DNA of 64,000 nucleotides from Stutzerimonas stutzeri RCH2 (GTDB taxonomy: Bacteria; Pseudomonadota; Gammaproteobacteria; Pseudomonadales; Pseudomonadaceae). Under the pieces are notes generated by a model that was not told where the DNA came from, did no database searches, and saw only the letters and a program-made list of their open reading frames with translations. Both the position numbers and the translations under genes were made by a program. Each line of letters begins with the position of its first letter. Within the stretch, counting starts at the first letter, position 1. The stretch covers positions 2,683,001 to 2,747,000 of the forward strand of contig NC_019936.1 of assembly GCF_000327065.1 (NCBI RefSeq). The letters run 5' to 3'. Of this stretch, positions 54,697 to 63,826 are shown one piece after another.

Positions 54697-55730
54697 ATAC
54701 CCAGCGCGTTCGGCTGGGTGATCTGTCGGTTGGTTTTCTGCACAGCCTCAGCGAGGCGCTGCAGCTCCATGGACATGATCCGAAGCCGCTTCTCGAAGCC
54801 TACGGACTGGATGCCGAGCGCCTGGCCGAACCCCACGCACGGCTGTCGATTCCTCGTTACATGCGCCTGGGACATGCAGCCATTCAACTTGCTGGCGACC
54901 CAGCCCTAGGACTGGAGATGGGCCGCTTGCGCAAGCCCGGCCACCTGGGCCTGGCCGGGCTGACCGCAGCTCAGGCACCTACCGTGCGTGAAGCGGCCCG
55001 CGCGCTGATTCGCTACGAGGCACTATATGCGTCCAACTACCGTGGTAGCTCGAGCTTTCACGAAGATGCGGCAGGCGCCTGGTTACGCTTCTACTCCATC
55101 AGCCCATACAACGCCTACAACCGCTTCGTGGTGGACACCGTACTGGCCAGCTGGGTCGCGCAGCTCGCCCGGTTGAGCGGTCAGGCGATAGTGCCAACGG
55201 CGATTCACATTGACTTTGCGGCGCCGGATTACGCACAACGCTACGAGGCGCTGTTCGGCCGGCCGGTATGTTTCGAAGCACAAGCGAACCAGTTGCAGCT
55301 GGATCAGCGCACCCTGGCCCAGCGCAACCCGGATCATTGCCCCGGCACCTGGCGGCATCTGCTCGAGTTGTGCGAAGCCGAGCTGGAACGACGCACCCGC
55401 ACGCGCAGCCTGCGCGAACGCGTCGCGCAGATACTCGGCCCGATGCTCAAGGGGCAGGAGCCAGATCTGCAGCAGATAGCCGCTCGGCTACAGATGCCGG
55501 CCTGGACGTTGCGTCGCAAGCTGGCAGAAGAAGACAGCAGCTACCGGGTGATCCTCAACGACACCCGCCGCGACCTGGCGATGGCTTATATCCGCGATAC
55601 CGAATCGGCGTTCGGCGAAATCGCCTGGTTGCTCGGCTTCTCGTCGGCAGAGGCCTTTCAACGCGCGTTCAAGCGCTGGAGCGGGCAGACACCGGGAGAT
55701 TACCGGCGCACCCAGCGGCGCGGAGCCTGA
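54693..55730 (+). CDS. AraC family transcriptional regulator (OruR/ArgR-like layout)
   Basis: The 345-residue protein has an N-terminal arabinose-binding-type sensor domain (about 15-200) and a C-terminal double helix-turn-helix (about 235-340). The latter includes LQQIAARLQMPAWTLRRKL and the family signature IAWLLGFSSAEAFQRAFKRWSGQTPGDYR. Start and stop overlap with the hydrolase gene show translational coupling, so it probably controls the hydrolase or a linked pathway. The inducer is unknown. Confidence 0.9.
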   Translation: MNTQRVRLGDLSVGFLHSLSEALQLHGHDPKPLLEAYGLDAERLAEPHARLSIPRYMRLGHAAIQLAGDPALGLEMGRLRKPGHLGLAGLTAAQAPTVREAARALIRYEALYASNYRGSSSFHEDAAGAWLRFYSISPYNAYNRFVVDTVLASWVAQLARLSGQAIVPTAIHIDFAAPDYAQRYEALFGRPVCFEAQANQLQLDQRTLAQRNPDHCPGTWRHLLELCEAELERRTRTRSLRERVAQILGPMLKGQEPDLQQIAARLQMPAWTLRRKLAEEDSSYRVILNDTRRDLAMAYIRDTESAFGEIAWLLGFSSAEAFQRAFKRWSGQTPGDYRRTQRRGA

Positions 55731-55750
55731 CCCGCCCCGCCGATCATCGG

Positions 55751-55837
55751 TTAGAGCTCGACCGCATCCTCGGCGCAATCCGGATGGTCCTGCTCAGCGG
55801 CGTGCCACTCGAGAAGTTCGTCCTGATAATCATCCAT
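55751..55837 (-). CDS. Possible 28-residue acidic small protein
   Basis: An ATG with GAGGA 8 bases upstream opens a 28-codon frame, MDDYQDELLEWHAAEQDHPD followed by CAEDAVEL and TAA. The product is acidic (about ten D/E residues, no K or R) and would form a short amphipathic helix. It lies about 170 bases downstream of the cio operon on the same strand and converges with the AraC-type gene. The good ribosome binding site and codon use argue for translation. I cannot check conservation. Confidence 0.5.
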   Translation of the reverse strand: MDDYQDELLEWHAAEQDHPDCAEDAVEL

Positions 55838-56007
55838 AGCAAGATTCCTCGTCGTCTGTTTGCTCAAGGCGCTGTGCCTGTCGTCCATCAAGGTTCGTGC
55901 CAGGAAGGCTATACGCCGCAAATGAAGGAATCGTGACGTGATTCACGGTCGCCGGCAGCTTCAAAACGGCGCCATACCCGAAACCACGCCCTATACCAGG
56001 GCACGCC

Positions 56008-56172
56008 TCAGGGAGACGACAGCCCGGCAGCGTTCATCGCCAGGCGTAACAGCCAGGCCACGACACCCAGCGCCAGCACACTGCCGCTCCAGATCAGCAC
56101 CAGCCAGCTCATACGCTGCCAGAGCGGCTTTGGCTCGCCGCCGGAGGCCGGTCTTTTCGCCTGCTGCCCCAT
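56008..56172 (-). CDS. DUF2474 small subunit of the bd-type oxidase
   Basis: The 54-residue protein has one membrane helix (about 22-43, MSWLVLIWSGSVLALGVVAW). It starts at an ATG overlapping the cioB stop (TGATG). DUF2474 proteins are encoded directly after CioAB-type oxidases and are proposed to be the counterpart of the CydX subunit. The gene is easily missed because of its size. Confidence 0.85.
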   Translation of the reverse strand: MGQQAKRPASGGEPKPLWQRMSWLVLIWSGSVLALGVVAWLLRLAMNAAGLSSP

Positions 56173-57179
56173 CAGTGATACCCATCCTCCGCACTGACCT
56201 TGCCGCGGAACACGTAATAGCTCCACGCCGTGTACATCAGGATCAACGGCAGAATGAGCAGCGCCCCGACCAGGGTGAAGCCCTGGCTCTGTGGCGGTGC
56301 CGCAGCCTCCCAGATGCTCACCGACGGCGGAATGATGTTCGGCCACAGGCTGATGCCCAGCCCGCTGTAGCCGAGGAAGATCAGCGCCAGCGTGAGCAGG
56401 AAAGGCATGTAGTTGGCGTAGCGCTGAATCGAGCGCAGCAGGCCGAAGGCGCAGAGCAACACCAACACCGGAACCGGCATGAAATAGAGCAGATTGGGCA
56501 TGCTGAACCAGCGCTCGGCGATGTCCGGATGGGTCAACGGCGTCCACAAACTGACGATGCCGGTGACCACCAGCACCGCCCAGACCAGCGGAATGCCGAT
56601 ATCGTGCATGCGTCGCTGCAGATCGCCGGCGGTGCGCATCATCAACCATGTGCAACCCAGCAGTGCATAGGCAACGATCAGCGCCAGCCCGCAGAACAGC
56701 GAGAATGGCGTCAGCCAGTCCAGTGCTCCGCCGGCGTAGGCCCGATCCTCGACCGGCAACCCGCTGATGAATGCGCCAAGCACGACGCCCTGGAAGAAGG
56801 TCGCGACCAGCGAGCCGCCAATGAAGGCCTTATCCCAGACGTGCTGGCGCTCGCGAACCACCTTGAAGCGGAACTCGAAGGCCACGCCGCGGAAGATCAG
56901 CCCCATCAGCATGAAGATGATCGGCAGATACAGCGCCGACAGCACCACCGAGTACGCCAGCGGGAAGGCCGCGAACAACCCTGCCCCGCCAAGTACCAGC
57001 CAGGTCTCGTTACCGTCCCAGACCGGCGCTACGGTATTCATCATCACGTCGCGATCGGAACTGTCCTGCACGAACGGGAAGAGGATGCCAACGCCCAGAT
57101 CGAAGCCGTCCATCACCACGTACATCATGATGCCGAAGATGATGATCACGGCCCAGATAAGAGAAAGATCGATACCCAT
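56172..57179 (-). CDS. cioB: Cyanide-insensitive quinol oxidase subunit II
   Basis: CioB/CydB is the second large subunit of the cytochrome bd-type quinol oxidase. The 335-residue, eight-helix product has the family start LIWAVIIIFGIMMYVVMDGFDLGVG and the conserved DGNETWLVLGGAGLFAAFP. It starts 3 bases after cioA and overlaps the DUF2474 gene, so the three are one operon. Confidence 0.94.
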   Translation of the reverse strand: MGIDLSLIWAVIIIFGIMMYVVMDGFDLGVGILFPFVQDSSDRDVMMNTVAPVWDGNETWLVLGGAGLFAAFPLAYSVVLSALYLPIIFMLMGLIFRGVAFEFRFKVVRERQHVWDKAFIGGSLVATFFQGVVLGAFISGLPVEDRAYAGGALDWLTPFSLFCGLALIVAYALLGCTWLMMRTAGDLQRRMHDIGIPLVWAVLVVTGIVSLWTPLTHPDIAERWFSMPNLLYFMPVPVLVLLCAFGLLRSIQRYANYMPFLLTLALIFLGYSGLGISLWPNIIPPSVSIWEAAAPPQSQGFTLVGALLILPLILMYTAWSYYVFRGKVSAEDGYH

Positions 57180-57182
57180 GGC

Positions 57183-58622
57183 TCAGTTCCTCTCGCCCAG
57201 TTGATCGCCTTGTTCATGAGAGATGGCCTCGTCCGCAGCGGAAATGGGCCGCATCGGCGTCCGCGCCTCCCCAGGACCTCCGGCGCCTTTTTCGCGACCT
57301 TCGCTGACCACCGGGCCTTTCTTCACCAGCCGCAGGACATACACCATCCCCACCCCGAACACGGCGAAGTAGACGACCACGAACATCGCCAGGGTGAGTC
57401 CCAGCTGGCCGGCACCATGATTGGATACCGCATCGGCGGTGCGCATCAGGCCGTAGATCACCCAGGGCTGCCGGCCGATCTCGGTGGTGTACCAACCGGC
57501 CAGAATGGCAATCAGCCCTGACGGCCCCATCAACAGCACCAGGCGCAGGAACGGCCGTGAGCTGTACAGGCGATCCCCCCGCCGCAGCAGCAGGCTCCAG
57601 ATCCCCGTGACGATCATCAGCAGGCCGAGCGCGACCATGATGCGGAAGGTCCAGAACACGATGGTGGAGTTCGGCCGATCCTCAGGCGGAAAATCCTTCA
57701 GCGCCGGAATCGGCTCGGTCAGGCTGTGCTTGAGAATGATGCTGGCAAGATAGGGGATCTCGATCTTGTAGCGCGTTTCCTCCGCCTCCATGTCTGGCCA
57801 GCCAAACAGCAGCAGCGGGGTCGGCCCGCCTTCGGAATTGTCCCAGTGTCCTTCCATCGCGGCGATTTTCGCCGGCTGGTATTCGAGGGTGTTCAACCCG
57901 TGAAAGTCGCCGATCACCGCCTGCACCGGCGCAACCAGCAGCGCCATCCACATCGCCATCGAGAGCATCTTGCGGATGGCCGGGGTGTCCTTGCCGCGCA
58001 ACAGGTGCCAGGCGGCGGAAGCGCCGACGAAGAACGCCGTGGCGAGGAACGCCGCGACGGCCATGTGCGCAAGGCGGTAAGGGAACGACGGATTGAAGAT
58101 GATCGCGAACCAGTCCACCGGCACCACGATGCCGTCGATGATCTCGTGGCCTTGCGGGGTGTGCATCCAGCTATTGGACGCCAGGATCCAGAAGGTCGAT
58201 ATCAGCGTGCCGATGGCCACCATCAGCGTCGAAAAGAAGTGCAACCGCTCACCCACGCGGTTCCAGCCGAACAGCATCACGCCGAGAAAGCCCGCCTCCA
58301 GGAAGAACGCAGTCAGCACTTCATAGGTGAGCAGCGGCCCGGTGACGCTTCCGGCAAATTCGGAATAGGCGCTCCAGTTGGTACCGAACTGGTACGCCAT
58401 GACGATTCCGGACACCACGCCCATGCCGAAGTTGACCGCAAAGATCTTCAGCCAGAAGTGGTACAGATCGCGGTAGACCTCCTGCCGGGTCTTCAGCCAT
58501 AGCGCTTCGAGCACCGCTAGAAAGCTGGCAAGGCCGATAGTGATGGCCGGAAAGATGATGTGAAAGGTGATGGTGAAAGCGAACTGGATTCGCGCAAGCT
58601 CAAGTGCTTCCAATCCGAACAT
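57183..58622 (-). CDS. cioA: Cyanide-insensitive quinol oxidase subunit I
   Basis: CioA/CydA holds hemes b558, b595 and d (or b in CIO) and oxidises quinol with reduction of oxygen to water without pumping protons. The 479-residue product has the heme ligand His in FTITFHIIFPA (H21), a His/Met set in later helices, and the motif TTEIGRQPWVIYG. The Q-loop is short, the feature of CIO-type enzymes. The ATG at MFGLEALELARIQFAF has GAGGAG 7 bases upstream; upstream in-frame codons are not supported. Its promoter must lie in the 195 bases shared with the divergent protease gene. Confidence 0.94.
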   Translation of the reverse strand: MFGLEALELARIQFAFTITFHIIFPAITIGLASFLAVLEALWLKTRQEVYRDLYHFWLKIFAVNFGMGVVSGIVMAYQFGTNWSAYSEFAGSVTGPLLTYEVLTAFFLEAGFLGVMLFGWNRVGERLHFFSTLMVAIGTLISTFWILASNSWMHTPQGHEIIDGIVVPVDWFAIIFNPSFPYRLAHMAVAAFLATAFFVGASAAWHLLRGKDTPAIRKMLSMAMWMALLVAPVQAVIGDFHGLNTLEYQPAKIAAMEGHWDNSEGGPTPLLLFGWPDMEAEETRYKIEIPYLASIILKHSLTEPIPALKDFPPEDRPNSTIVFWTFRIMVALGLLMIVTGIWSLLLRRGDRLYSSRPFLRLVLLMGPSGLIAILAGWYTTEIGRQPWVIYGLMRTADAVSNHGAGQLGLTLAMFVVVYFAVFGVGMVYVLRLVKKGPVVSEGREKGAGGPGEARTPMRPISAADEAISHEQGDQLGERN

Positions 58623-58750
58623 GGGCAGCTCCTCGTCAAATGACCGCCCGCCTCGTCTGTGACGGCGAATACGGGGTCCAGCACAAATGACAGCAGATCG
58701 CGCCAAGGGTGCAGCGCAACCGCCGCGCCAAGTCGTCGCGCCTGGATCGA

Positions 58751-58765
58751 CGGTCGGGCCGACCG
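58751..58765. promoter_or_regulatory. Palindrome CGGTCGG-G-CCGACCG between cioA and the protease gene
   Basis: A perfect 7-1-7 inverted repeat lies in the divergent intergenic region, 53 bases before the protease GTG and 129 bases before cioA. A TATGCT -10-like element (58779-58784) for the protease lies 13 bases further on. It could be an operator for either gene. GC-rich chance palindromes occur in this genome, so confidence is limited. Confidence 0.4.
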
Positions 58766-58817
58766 CACACCCCGGGTCTATGCTGGTCACAGCCGAGTCA
58801 ACCGAGGAGTCCTGCCG

Positions 58818-59861
58818 GTGCAGATCCGTTCCTTCATTCCGCCGTACATCCTCGACCGCATCATCGACCACGGCTCGCCTTACCAGCGCGGGTGTGCGCG
58901 ACAAACCCTCGACCACGTTCACAGCCTGCTGCCCAACCCCGGCCCGCCTCGCCCCACGGCAATCGCCGAGCTTGGCGAACTACGCACACCCGGGCATCCA
59001 CAGCGGCGAATTCACGATGCCGAACAGCGCATGCAGTTACCTGGCATACCGCGGCGTCGCGAAGGCCTGCCGGCCAGCGGGGATGCGGCCGTAGACGAGG
59101 CTTATGACGCGCTGGGCGCTACCTACACATTCTTCTGGCAGGTGTTTCAGCGCGACTCGATCGATGACCTGGGCATGCCACTGATCGGCACAGTCCACTA
59201 CGGGCAGGGCTACGAGAACGCCTTCTGGAACGGTGAGCAGATGGTCTTCGGGGACGGCGACGGCGAGCTGTTCCAGCGTTTCACCCGATCGCTGGATGTG
59301 GTTGCGCATGAGCTGGCCCATGGGGTGATCGAAAGCGAAGCGGGGCTGGTCTACTTCAATCAGCCCGGCGCGCTGAACGAATCCATTTCGGACGTGTTCG
59401 GCGTACTGACCAAACAGCATGCACTCGGCCAGACTGCCGCCGAGGCGGACTGGCTGGTCGGTGCCGAGCTGCTCACCGACAAGGTCAGCGGCGTGGCCCT
59501 GCGCTCCATGGCCAATCCGGGTACAGCCTATGACGACCCGCTGCTCGGGCGCGATCCGCAGCCAGCACACATGCGCGACTTCATCGAGACCCGCGAAGAC
59601 AACGGCGGCGTGCACCTTAACTCGGGCATTCCCAACCGCGCGTTCTATCTCGTCGCCACTGCGCTGGGCGGCTATGCCTGGGAACAGGCCGGGCGGATCT
59701 GGTACGCCACCCTCTGTGACCCGCAATTGCCCAACGATGCGGACTTCGTGACGTTCTCCAGCGCGACCCTGGCCCACGCTGCGAAACTGTTCGGCCGGCA
59801 GTCGTCGCAGGTGCAGGCCTTGCACGAAGCATGGACGTCGGTGGGCGTAGTGCCACGCTAA
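58818..59861 (+). CDS. Protealysin-like M4 metalloprotease
   Basis: The 347-residue thermolysin-family protein has zinc motif HELAH (H164, E165, H168) with the third ligand E188 in NESISDVFG, and a catalytic His in GVHLNSGIPNRAFY. The N-terminus has no signal peptide. It carries a short propeptide (about 1-50) with IPPYILDRI, as in protealysin of Serratia, rather than the long FTP/PepSY propeptide of secreted M4 enzymes. I chose a GTG start with GAGGAG 8 bases upstream. The emfourin-type inhibitor gene follows 9 bases later. Confidence 0.92.
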   Translation: MQIRSFIPPYILDRIIDHGSPYQRGCARQTLDHVHSLLPNPGPPRPTAIAELGELRTPGHPQRRIHDAEQRMQLPGIPRRREGLPASGDAAVDEAYDALGATYTFFWQVFQRDSIDDLGMPLIGTVHYGQGYENAFWNGEQMVFGDGDGELFQRFTRSLDVVAHELAHGVIESEAGLVYFNQPGALNESISDVFGVLTKQHALGQTAAEADWLVGAELLTDKVSGVALRSMANPGTAYDDPLLGRDPQPAHMRDFIETREDNGGVHLNSGIPNRAFYLVATALGGYAWEQAGRIWYATLCDPQLPNDADFVTFSSATLAHAAKLFGRQSSQVQALHEAWTSVGVVPR

Positions 59862-59870
59862 GGAGGCAAC

Positions 59871-60203
59871 ATGAAAATGCCTGCACTCGGTCCGGATGCC
59901 TCCTTGCGCGTATCACGCCAGGGCGGTTTCGCCGCCGCGCCTGGCCTGGCGCGACCGCGCCAGATCGAATTCGCCGACTGCAACGCGGCCCAGCGCCAGG
60001 GTCTCTGCTCGGTACTCGAACAGTGCCTGCCTGTTGCCAGCAAGCATGTCGGCCATGGCGACCAACGTTTTTTCAAGGTCGAGGTGCATTACCGCCGCGA
60101 GAACGATGACGCCGAGATGATCCTGCAGATCGCCGAGGAGCGGGCCCCTCAAGAGTTGTTGCAGCTCTGGAAGGACGGCGCGATTCCTGGCGGATCGCCC
60201 TAG
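59871..60203 (+). CDS. Emfourin-type protealysin inhibitor
   Basis: The 110-residue cytoplasmic protein starts MKMPALGPD, with AAGGAGG 5 bases upstream. It has the emfourin-like N-terminal part RVSRQGGFAAAPGLARP and the tail HGDQRFFKVEVHYRREN. Emfourin binds protealysin and blocks it; the two genes form one operon in Serratia. Here the pair has the same order and is 9 bases apart, which supports the call more than sequence alone. It ends one base from the stop codon of the convergent GGDEF-EAL gene. Confidence 0.82.
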   Translation: MKMPALGPDASLRVSRQGGFAAAPGLARPRQIEFADCNAAQRQGLCSVLEQCLPVASKHVGHGDQRFFKVEVHYRRENDDAEMILQIAEERAPQELLQLWKDGAIPGGSP

Positions 60204-60204
60204 A

Positions 60205-62343
60205 TCAGAACCGCACAATCCCACCTGCAGCGAGCAAAGCGGTGAACTGTGCCGCCGGAAGTGGCCGCGAGAGCAGGTAGCCCTGGAACTCGTCGCAACC
60301 ATTTCGGCACAGGAAGTCGAACTGCGCGGCGTTCTCTACCCCCTCGGCGACCACCGTCTTGTGCAGGCTCTTGCCCAGTGAAATGGCGGCGCGGGCGATC
60401 ATCGCCACCTCCTCCTCCTGTTCCAGCCCGGTGACCAGCGAGCGATCGATCTTGATGATGTCCAGCGGGAAACGTCGCAGATAACTGAGCGCCGAGTAAC
60501 CGGTACCGAAATCGTCCATCGCCAGCCGAAAGCCCCGCGCCTTGAACTCGGCAAGAATCGCCACGGCGCGCGTACCGTCACCGAGAAATACCGTTTCGGT
60601 GATTTCCAATTCGACCTGGTTCGGCGGCAGACCGACGTCATCCAGTACTGTACAGACCCGGTCAACCACATCATCACCAAGAAACAGCAGCGGTGACAGA
60701 TTGACCGCCACCATCAGCGGGATGGCCCGCCCCGCGTTCCACTGCCGAGCGTCGCTGAAGGCGCGGCGCAGCACGGCCAGCGTCAGCGGCATGATCAGGC
60801 CGCTTTCCTCTGCCACGGGAATGAAACGATCCGGCCCGATGACGCCCAACTGCGCATCGGTCCAGCGTGCCAGTGCCTCGACCCCGACTATGCGTCGCGA
60901 GGCATCGACCTTCGGCTGGTAATGCACCGAAAACTCATCACGCTCCAACGCCGCGCGCATCGCCGCTTCAAGGTTCAGTCGCTCGTCAGCGATCCGGTTG
61001 AGGTCATGGGTGAAGAACTGGAAATTGTTGCGTCCGCGTTTTTTTGCCGCGTACATGGCGATGTCGGCATGCTTGAGCAAGGTTTGCGCGTCCTCGCCAT
61101 CCCCCGGAAACATCGCTACACCGATGCTCGCACCCACCTGAAACTCCCGACCGGCCAGCGTGACAGGTCGCCGGATCTCGTTCAGCACCCGCTCCAACAG
61201 CGAAATGACTGTGCTGATGCGGTAGTGATCGCTGAGCACCAGCACGAACTCGTCACCACCCACCCGCGCAACGGTGTCGGAGCCGCGCAGGCTGCCGGCC
61301 AAGCGGGCGGCGATGCTCTTGAGCAGCTCGTCGCCGGCGACATGACCGAGGCCGTCGTTGATGAATTTGAAGTTGTCCAGATCGATGAACACCAAGGTCA
61401 GGTAGTAGCCCAGGCGCGCCGCGCGCGCGAGCCCCTGTTCGATACGGTCGTTGAGCAGGATGCGATTGGGCAGTCCGGTCAACAGATCATGGTTGGCCTG
61501 GCGCTCGAGCTGTTGCTGATAGTGCTTGCGCTCGGAAATGTCCTGCACCGTGCCTTCGTAGCAGATGAACTCGCCGTTGGCGCCGCGCACCACGTGGGCG
61601 TTTTCGGATATCCAGATACGCGTGCCGTCTCGGCGATACACCTCGGACTCGAAATTGAGCACCTCGCCCTGGTGTTCCATCAGCCGACAGAACGCCTCGC
61701 GACGTCCACCTTCCACATACAGGCGGCGCTCGATGTCGGCGAGATCAGCCACCAGTTCGGTGGCGCTGTCGTAACCGTAAATGCGCGCCAGGGCAGGATT
61801 GGCCGCCAGGTATCGACCGTCACGGGTCGACTGGAAAATCCCCTCGGAGGCGTTCTCGAAAATGCTGCGATAACGCAGTTCGGCCTGCTCCAGGGCATCG
61901 AGGATCGCCCGTTGCGCGGTGATATCCTCGATGAAGCCCTCCACGACGATCTCGCCCTGCTCGTCCGCCACCGCGACGCCGCGCTCAATTACCCATTTGT
62001 GCGCCCCGGACGCGGTACGGATTCGATAATGCACGCAGAAACGCCCCACCGCGGCGACGGCTTGCTCGATACAGCGCCGCACGCGCAGTCGATCGTCTGC
62101 ATGCGTGATCCGCTCCCACGTAATGCGCGTTTCATCAACCAGCTCCGCAGCGCTGTATCCACACAAGCCCAGCGCGCCCTGACTGACGAAGATCATCGTC
62201 CACGATGCATCGTTGCGGCAGCGGTAGGCCATGCCTTCCAGGTTGTTGATCAAGGTGTCGAGCACACGAGAGCGGTCCAGCACTTCGCAGGAGAGCAGAG
62301 TGCTCGGACCGTTGGCAGAAGAATCAAGAGTCATGGGGGGCAT
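60205..62343 (-). CDS. PAS-PAS-GGDEF-EAL cyclic-di-GMP signalling protein
   Basis: The protein (712 residues from the chosen ATG) has two PAS/PAC modules (about 15-150 and 155-285), with GFIEDITAQRA and CYEGTVQDISERK as their ends. Next is a GGDEF domain with intact RVGGDEFVLVLS and an upstream inhibitory RGSD (RxxD) site. A C-terminal EAL domain follows with GVEALARW, ELEITETV, DDFGTGYSALSY and KIDRSLV. Both active sites look complete, so it may be bifunctional; the EAL residues suggest phosphodiesterase activity. The start is uncertain (62343 or 62334; no good binding site), and a longer frame with a hydrophobic stretch opens further upstream. Confidence 0.88.
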   Translation of the reverse strand: MPPMTLDSSANGPSTLLSCEVLDRSRVLDTLINNLEGMAYRCRNDASWTMIFVSQGALGLCGYSAAELVDETRITWERITHADDRLRVRRCIEQAVAAVGRFCVHYRIRTASGAHKWVIERGVAVADEQGEIVVEGFIEDITAQRAILDALEQAELRYRSIFENASEGIFQSTRDGRYLAANPALARIYGYDSATELVADLADIERRLYVEGGRREAFCRLMEHQGEVLNFESEVYRRDGTRIWISENAHVVRGANGEFICYEGTVQDISERKHYQQQLERQANHDLLTGLPNRILLNDRIEQGLARAARLGYYLTLVFIDLDNFKFINDGLGHVAGDELLKSIAARLAGSLRGSDTVARVGGDEFVLVLSDHYRISTVISLLERVLNEIRRPVTLAGREFQVGASIGVAMFPGDGEDAQTLLKHADIAMYAAKKRGRNNFQFFTHDLNRIADERLNLEAAMRAALERDEFSVHYQPKVDASRRIVGVEALARWTDAQLGVIGPDRFIPVAEESGLIMPLTLAVLRRAFSDARQWNAGRAIPLMVAVNLSPLLFLGDDVVDRVCTVLDDVGLPPNQVELEITETVFLGDGTRAVAILAEFKARGFRLAMDDFGTGYSALSYLRRFPLDIIKIDRSLVTGLEQEEEVAMIARAAISLGKSLHKTVVAEGVENAAQFDFLCRNGCDEFQGYLLSRPLPAAQFTALLAAGGIVRF

Positions 62344-62590
62344 GCTTGCAGTGGTTGCGGCCCGTCCGGCGCTGACGAAGCTCAGCTCCGGGCGCAGAAC
62401 GAATGAGCCGAAAAGGCAGAAAGCCACTACTGAGCAAGAAGCGCTCCAGCCGCAGCGCCAGTGCAACTGCGCGTTTGCGGCTGCCATTGGCTCCGCTGAT
62501 GCCCCACAACGGCGCACCCGCCTGTCGCGGCGCGGACCCATGCGCCAACCTGGTGCTCATGCGTCCCCTAGCCAAGCGGAGCCCGGCAGG

Positions 62591-63826
62591 TCAGTGCATT
62601 CCACGCTTCGCCGCAGGTGCAACAGTTGTTCGCCTTGCTGCTGCCGGCACGTCGCACTCAAGCGCAGCGCGCAAAAGCAGTGCGCTTGCGCAGGCGGCCG
62701 TGGCAGCGAGCAGCACGACCACACCGGCAGCGCTCCAGCCAAACGCCGTTGTCACGCTGCCGACCGCGACCGGACCGAAGAGCTGGCCGAGATTGCTGCC
62801 CTGCATGAGCAGGCCGACGGCGATCGGTACCAGCGTGGCTTCACGTACGGCCAGCGGCGCAGAGGCCAGCAAAGTCGCCGGGATCAGCCCGCCTACGGCG
62901 GAGAACAGCAGGCATAACAGGAAAGTCGTCGGCGCCTCGAACAGGCCGAGGAAAATACCGAGCCCACACGCCCCCATGACCGCGCTGGCGAAAATCAGCA
63001 GGGAGCTACGCCCGACGCCCCGCCCCAGCAGGTATCCCGCCGCCAGGTTGCCGCCGGCATTGACCACACTGGCCAGCGCGCTCAACAGGCCCGCGCTGCG
63101 GTAGCTGATGTCCATACGTTCCATCAGCAGAACCGGCAGAAAGCTGAACAGCGCAAAGAACATCAGGCTGTACAACGCGAATACGATCGCCAGCAACGCG
63201 GTCGCGCGGGAACGCAACACTTGCCGAACATCAGCGATCACCCTGCTCGACAGCCCACGCGAAGCGTCCCGAGGTATGCAGTACACGACCATCGTAGCGG
63301 CAAGCACGGCGAGCGCCGCGCTCGCCCACCAGAGCCATTGCCAGCCTGGAAAAAGCGGCCCAACAACCATGACAAGCGCCATCCCGCACGGCATGAAGCA
63401 GCTCCAGAGCGCGAACGCCTTGTCGCGTGCCACGCCGGTCAGCAGGCGCTCAAGTATCGCCGGCCCGCCGACGATGATCAGCAGGAATCCCAGCCCCTCC
63501 AGCAGCCTGGAAACCAGCAGGAGGGCGAAGGACGGTGCGAGCCCACCCGCGGCCCCGGCGAATGCTGTTATGCCCAGACCCATCAGCAGGGTTCGCTGGC
63601 CGCCTAGCGCGGCCGCCACCGCGCCTGCTGGCGCACCGCCCAGCAGGCCGAGCACGGCAAATATCCCGGTCAACCAGCCGACTTGGCCCAGGCTCACCCC
63701 CAGATCCGTCTGCAGCATCGGCGCGGCGATGGCAGCCTTGCCCAGATGCAGGGACGCCACCACGCCGCAAGCCAGGATGACCCAGGCGACAAGCCGCCTC
63801 GGCGGCGCAAGGAGCACGGCATTCAC
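62591..63826 (-). CDS. MFS transporter (CynX/NimT-like)
   Basis: The 411-residue, 12-helix major facilitator protein has an N-terminal half with [22 protein letters not shown] and [13 protein letters not shown] (loop 2-3), and a C-terminal half starting near residue 205. The substrate is unknown. The start is a GTG that overlaps the wrbA stop codon, so it is coupled to wrbA. Confidence 0.85.
   Translation of the reverse strand: MNAVLLAPPRRLVAWVILACGVVASLHLGKAAIAAPMLQTDLGVSLGQVGWLTGIFAVLGLLGGAPAGAVAAALGGQRTLLMGLGITAFAGAAGGLAPSFALLLVSRLLEGLGFLLIIVGGPAILERLLTGVARDKAFALWSCFMPCGMALVMVVGPLFPGWQWLWWASAALAVLAATMVVYCIPRDASRGLSSRVIADVRQVLRSRATALLAIVFALYSLMFFALFSFLPVLLMERMDISYRSAGLLSALASVVNAGGNLAAGYLLGRGVGRSSLLIFASAVMGACGLGIFLGLFEAPTTFLLCLLFSAVGGLIPATLLASAPLAVREATLVPIAVGLLMQGSNLGQLFGPVAVGSVTTAFGWSAAGVVVLLAATAACASALLLRAALECDVPAAARRTTVAPAAKRGMH

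Noticed and set aside
55938-57521. Plus-strand open frame of 527 codons rich in H, Q, D and R
   Set aside because: It lies opposite the DUF2474 gene, cioB and cioA. Its composition is typical of antisense reading through membrane-protein genes in GC-rich DNA.
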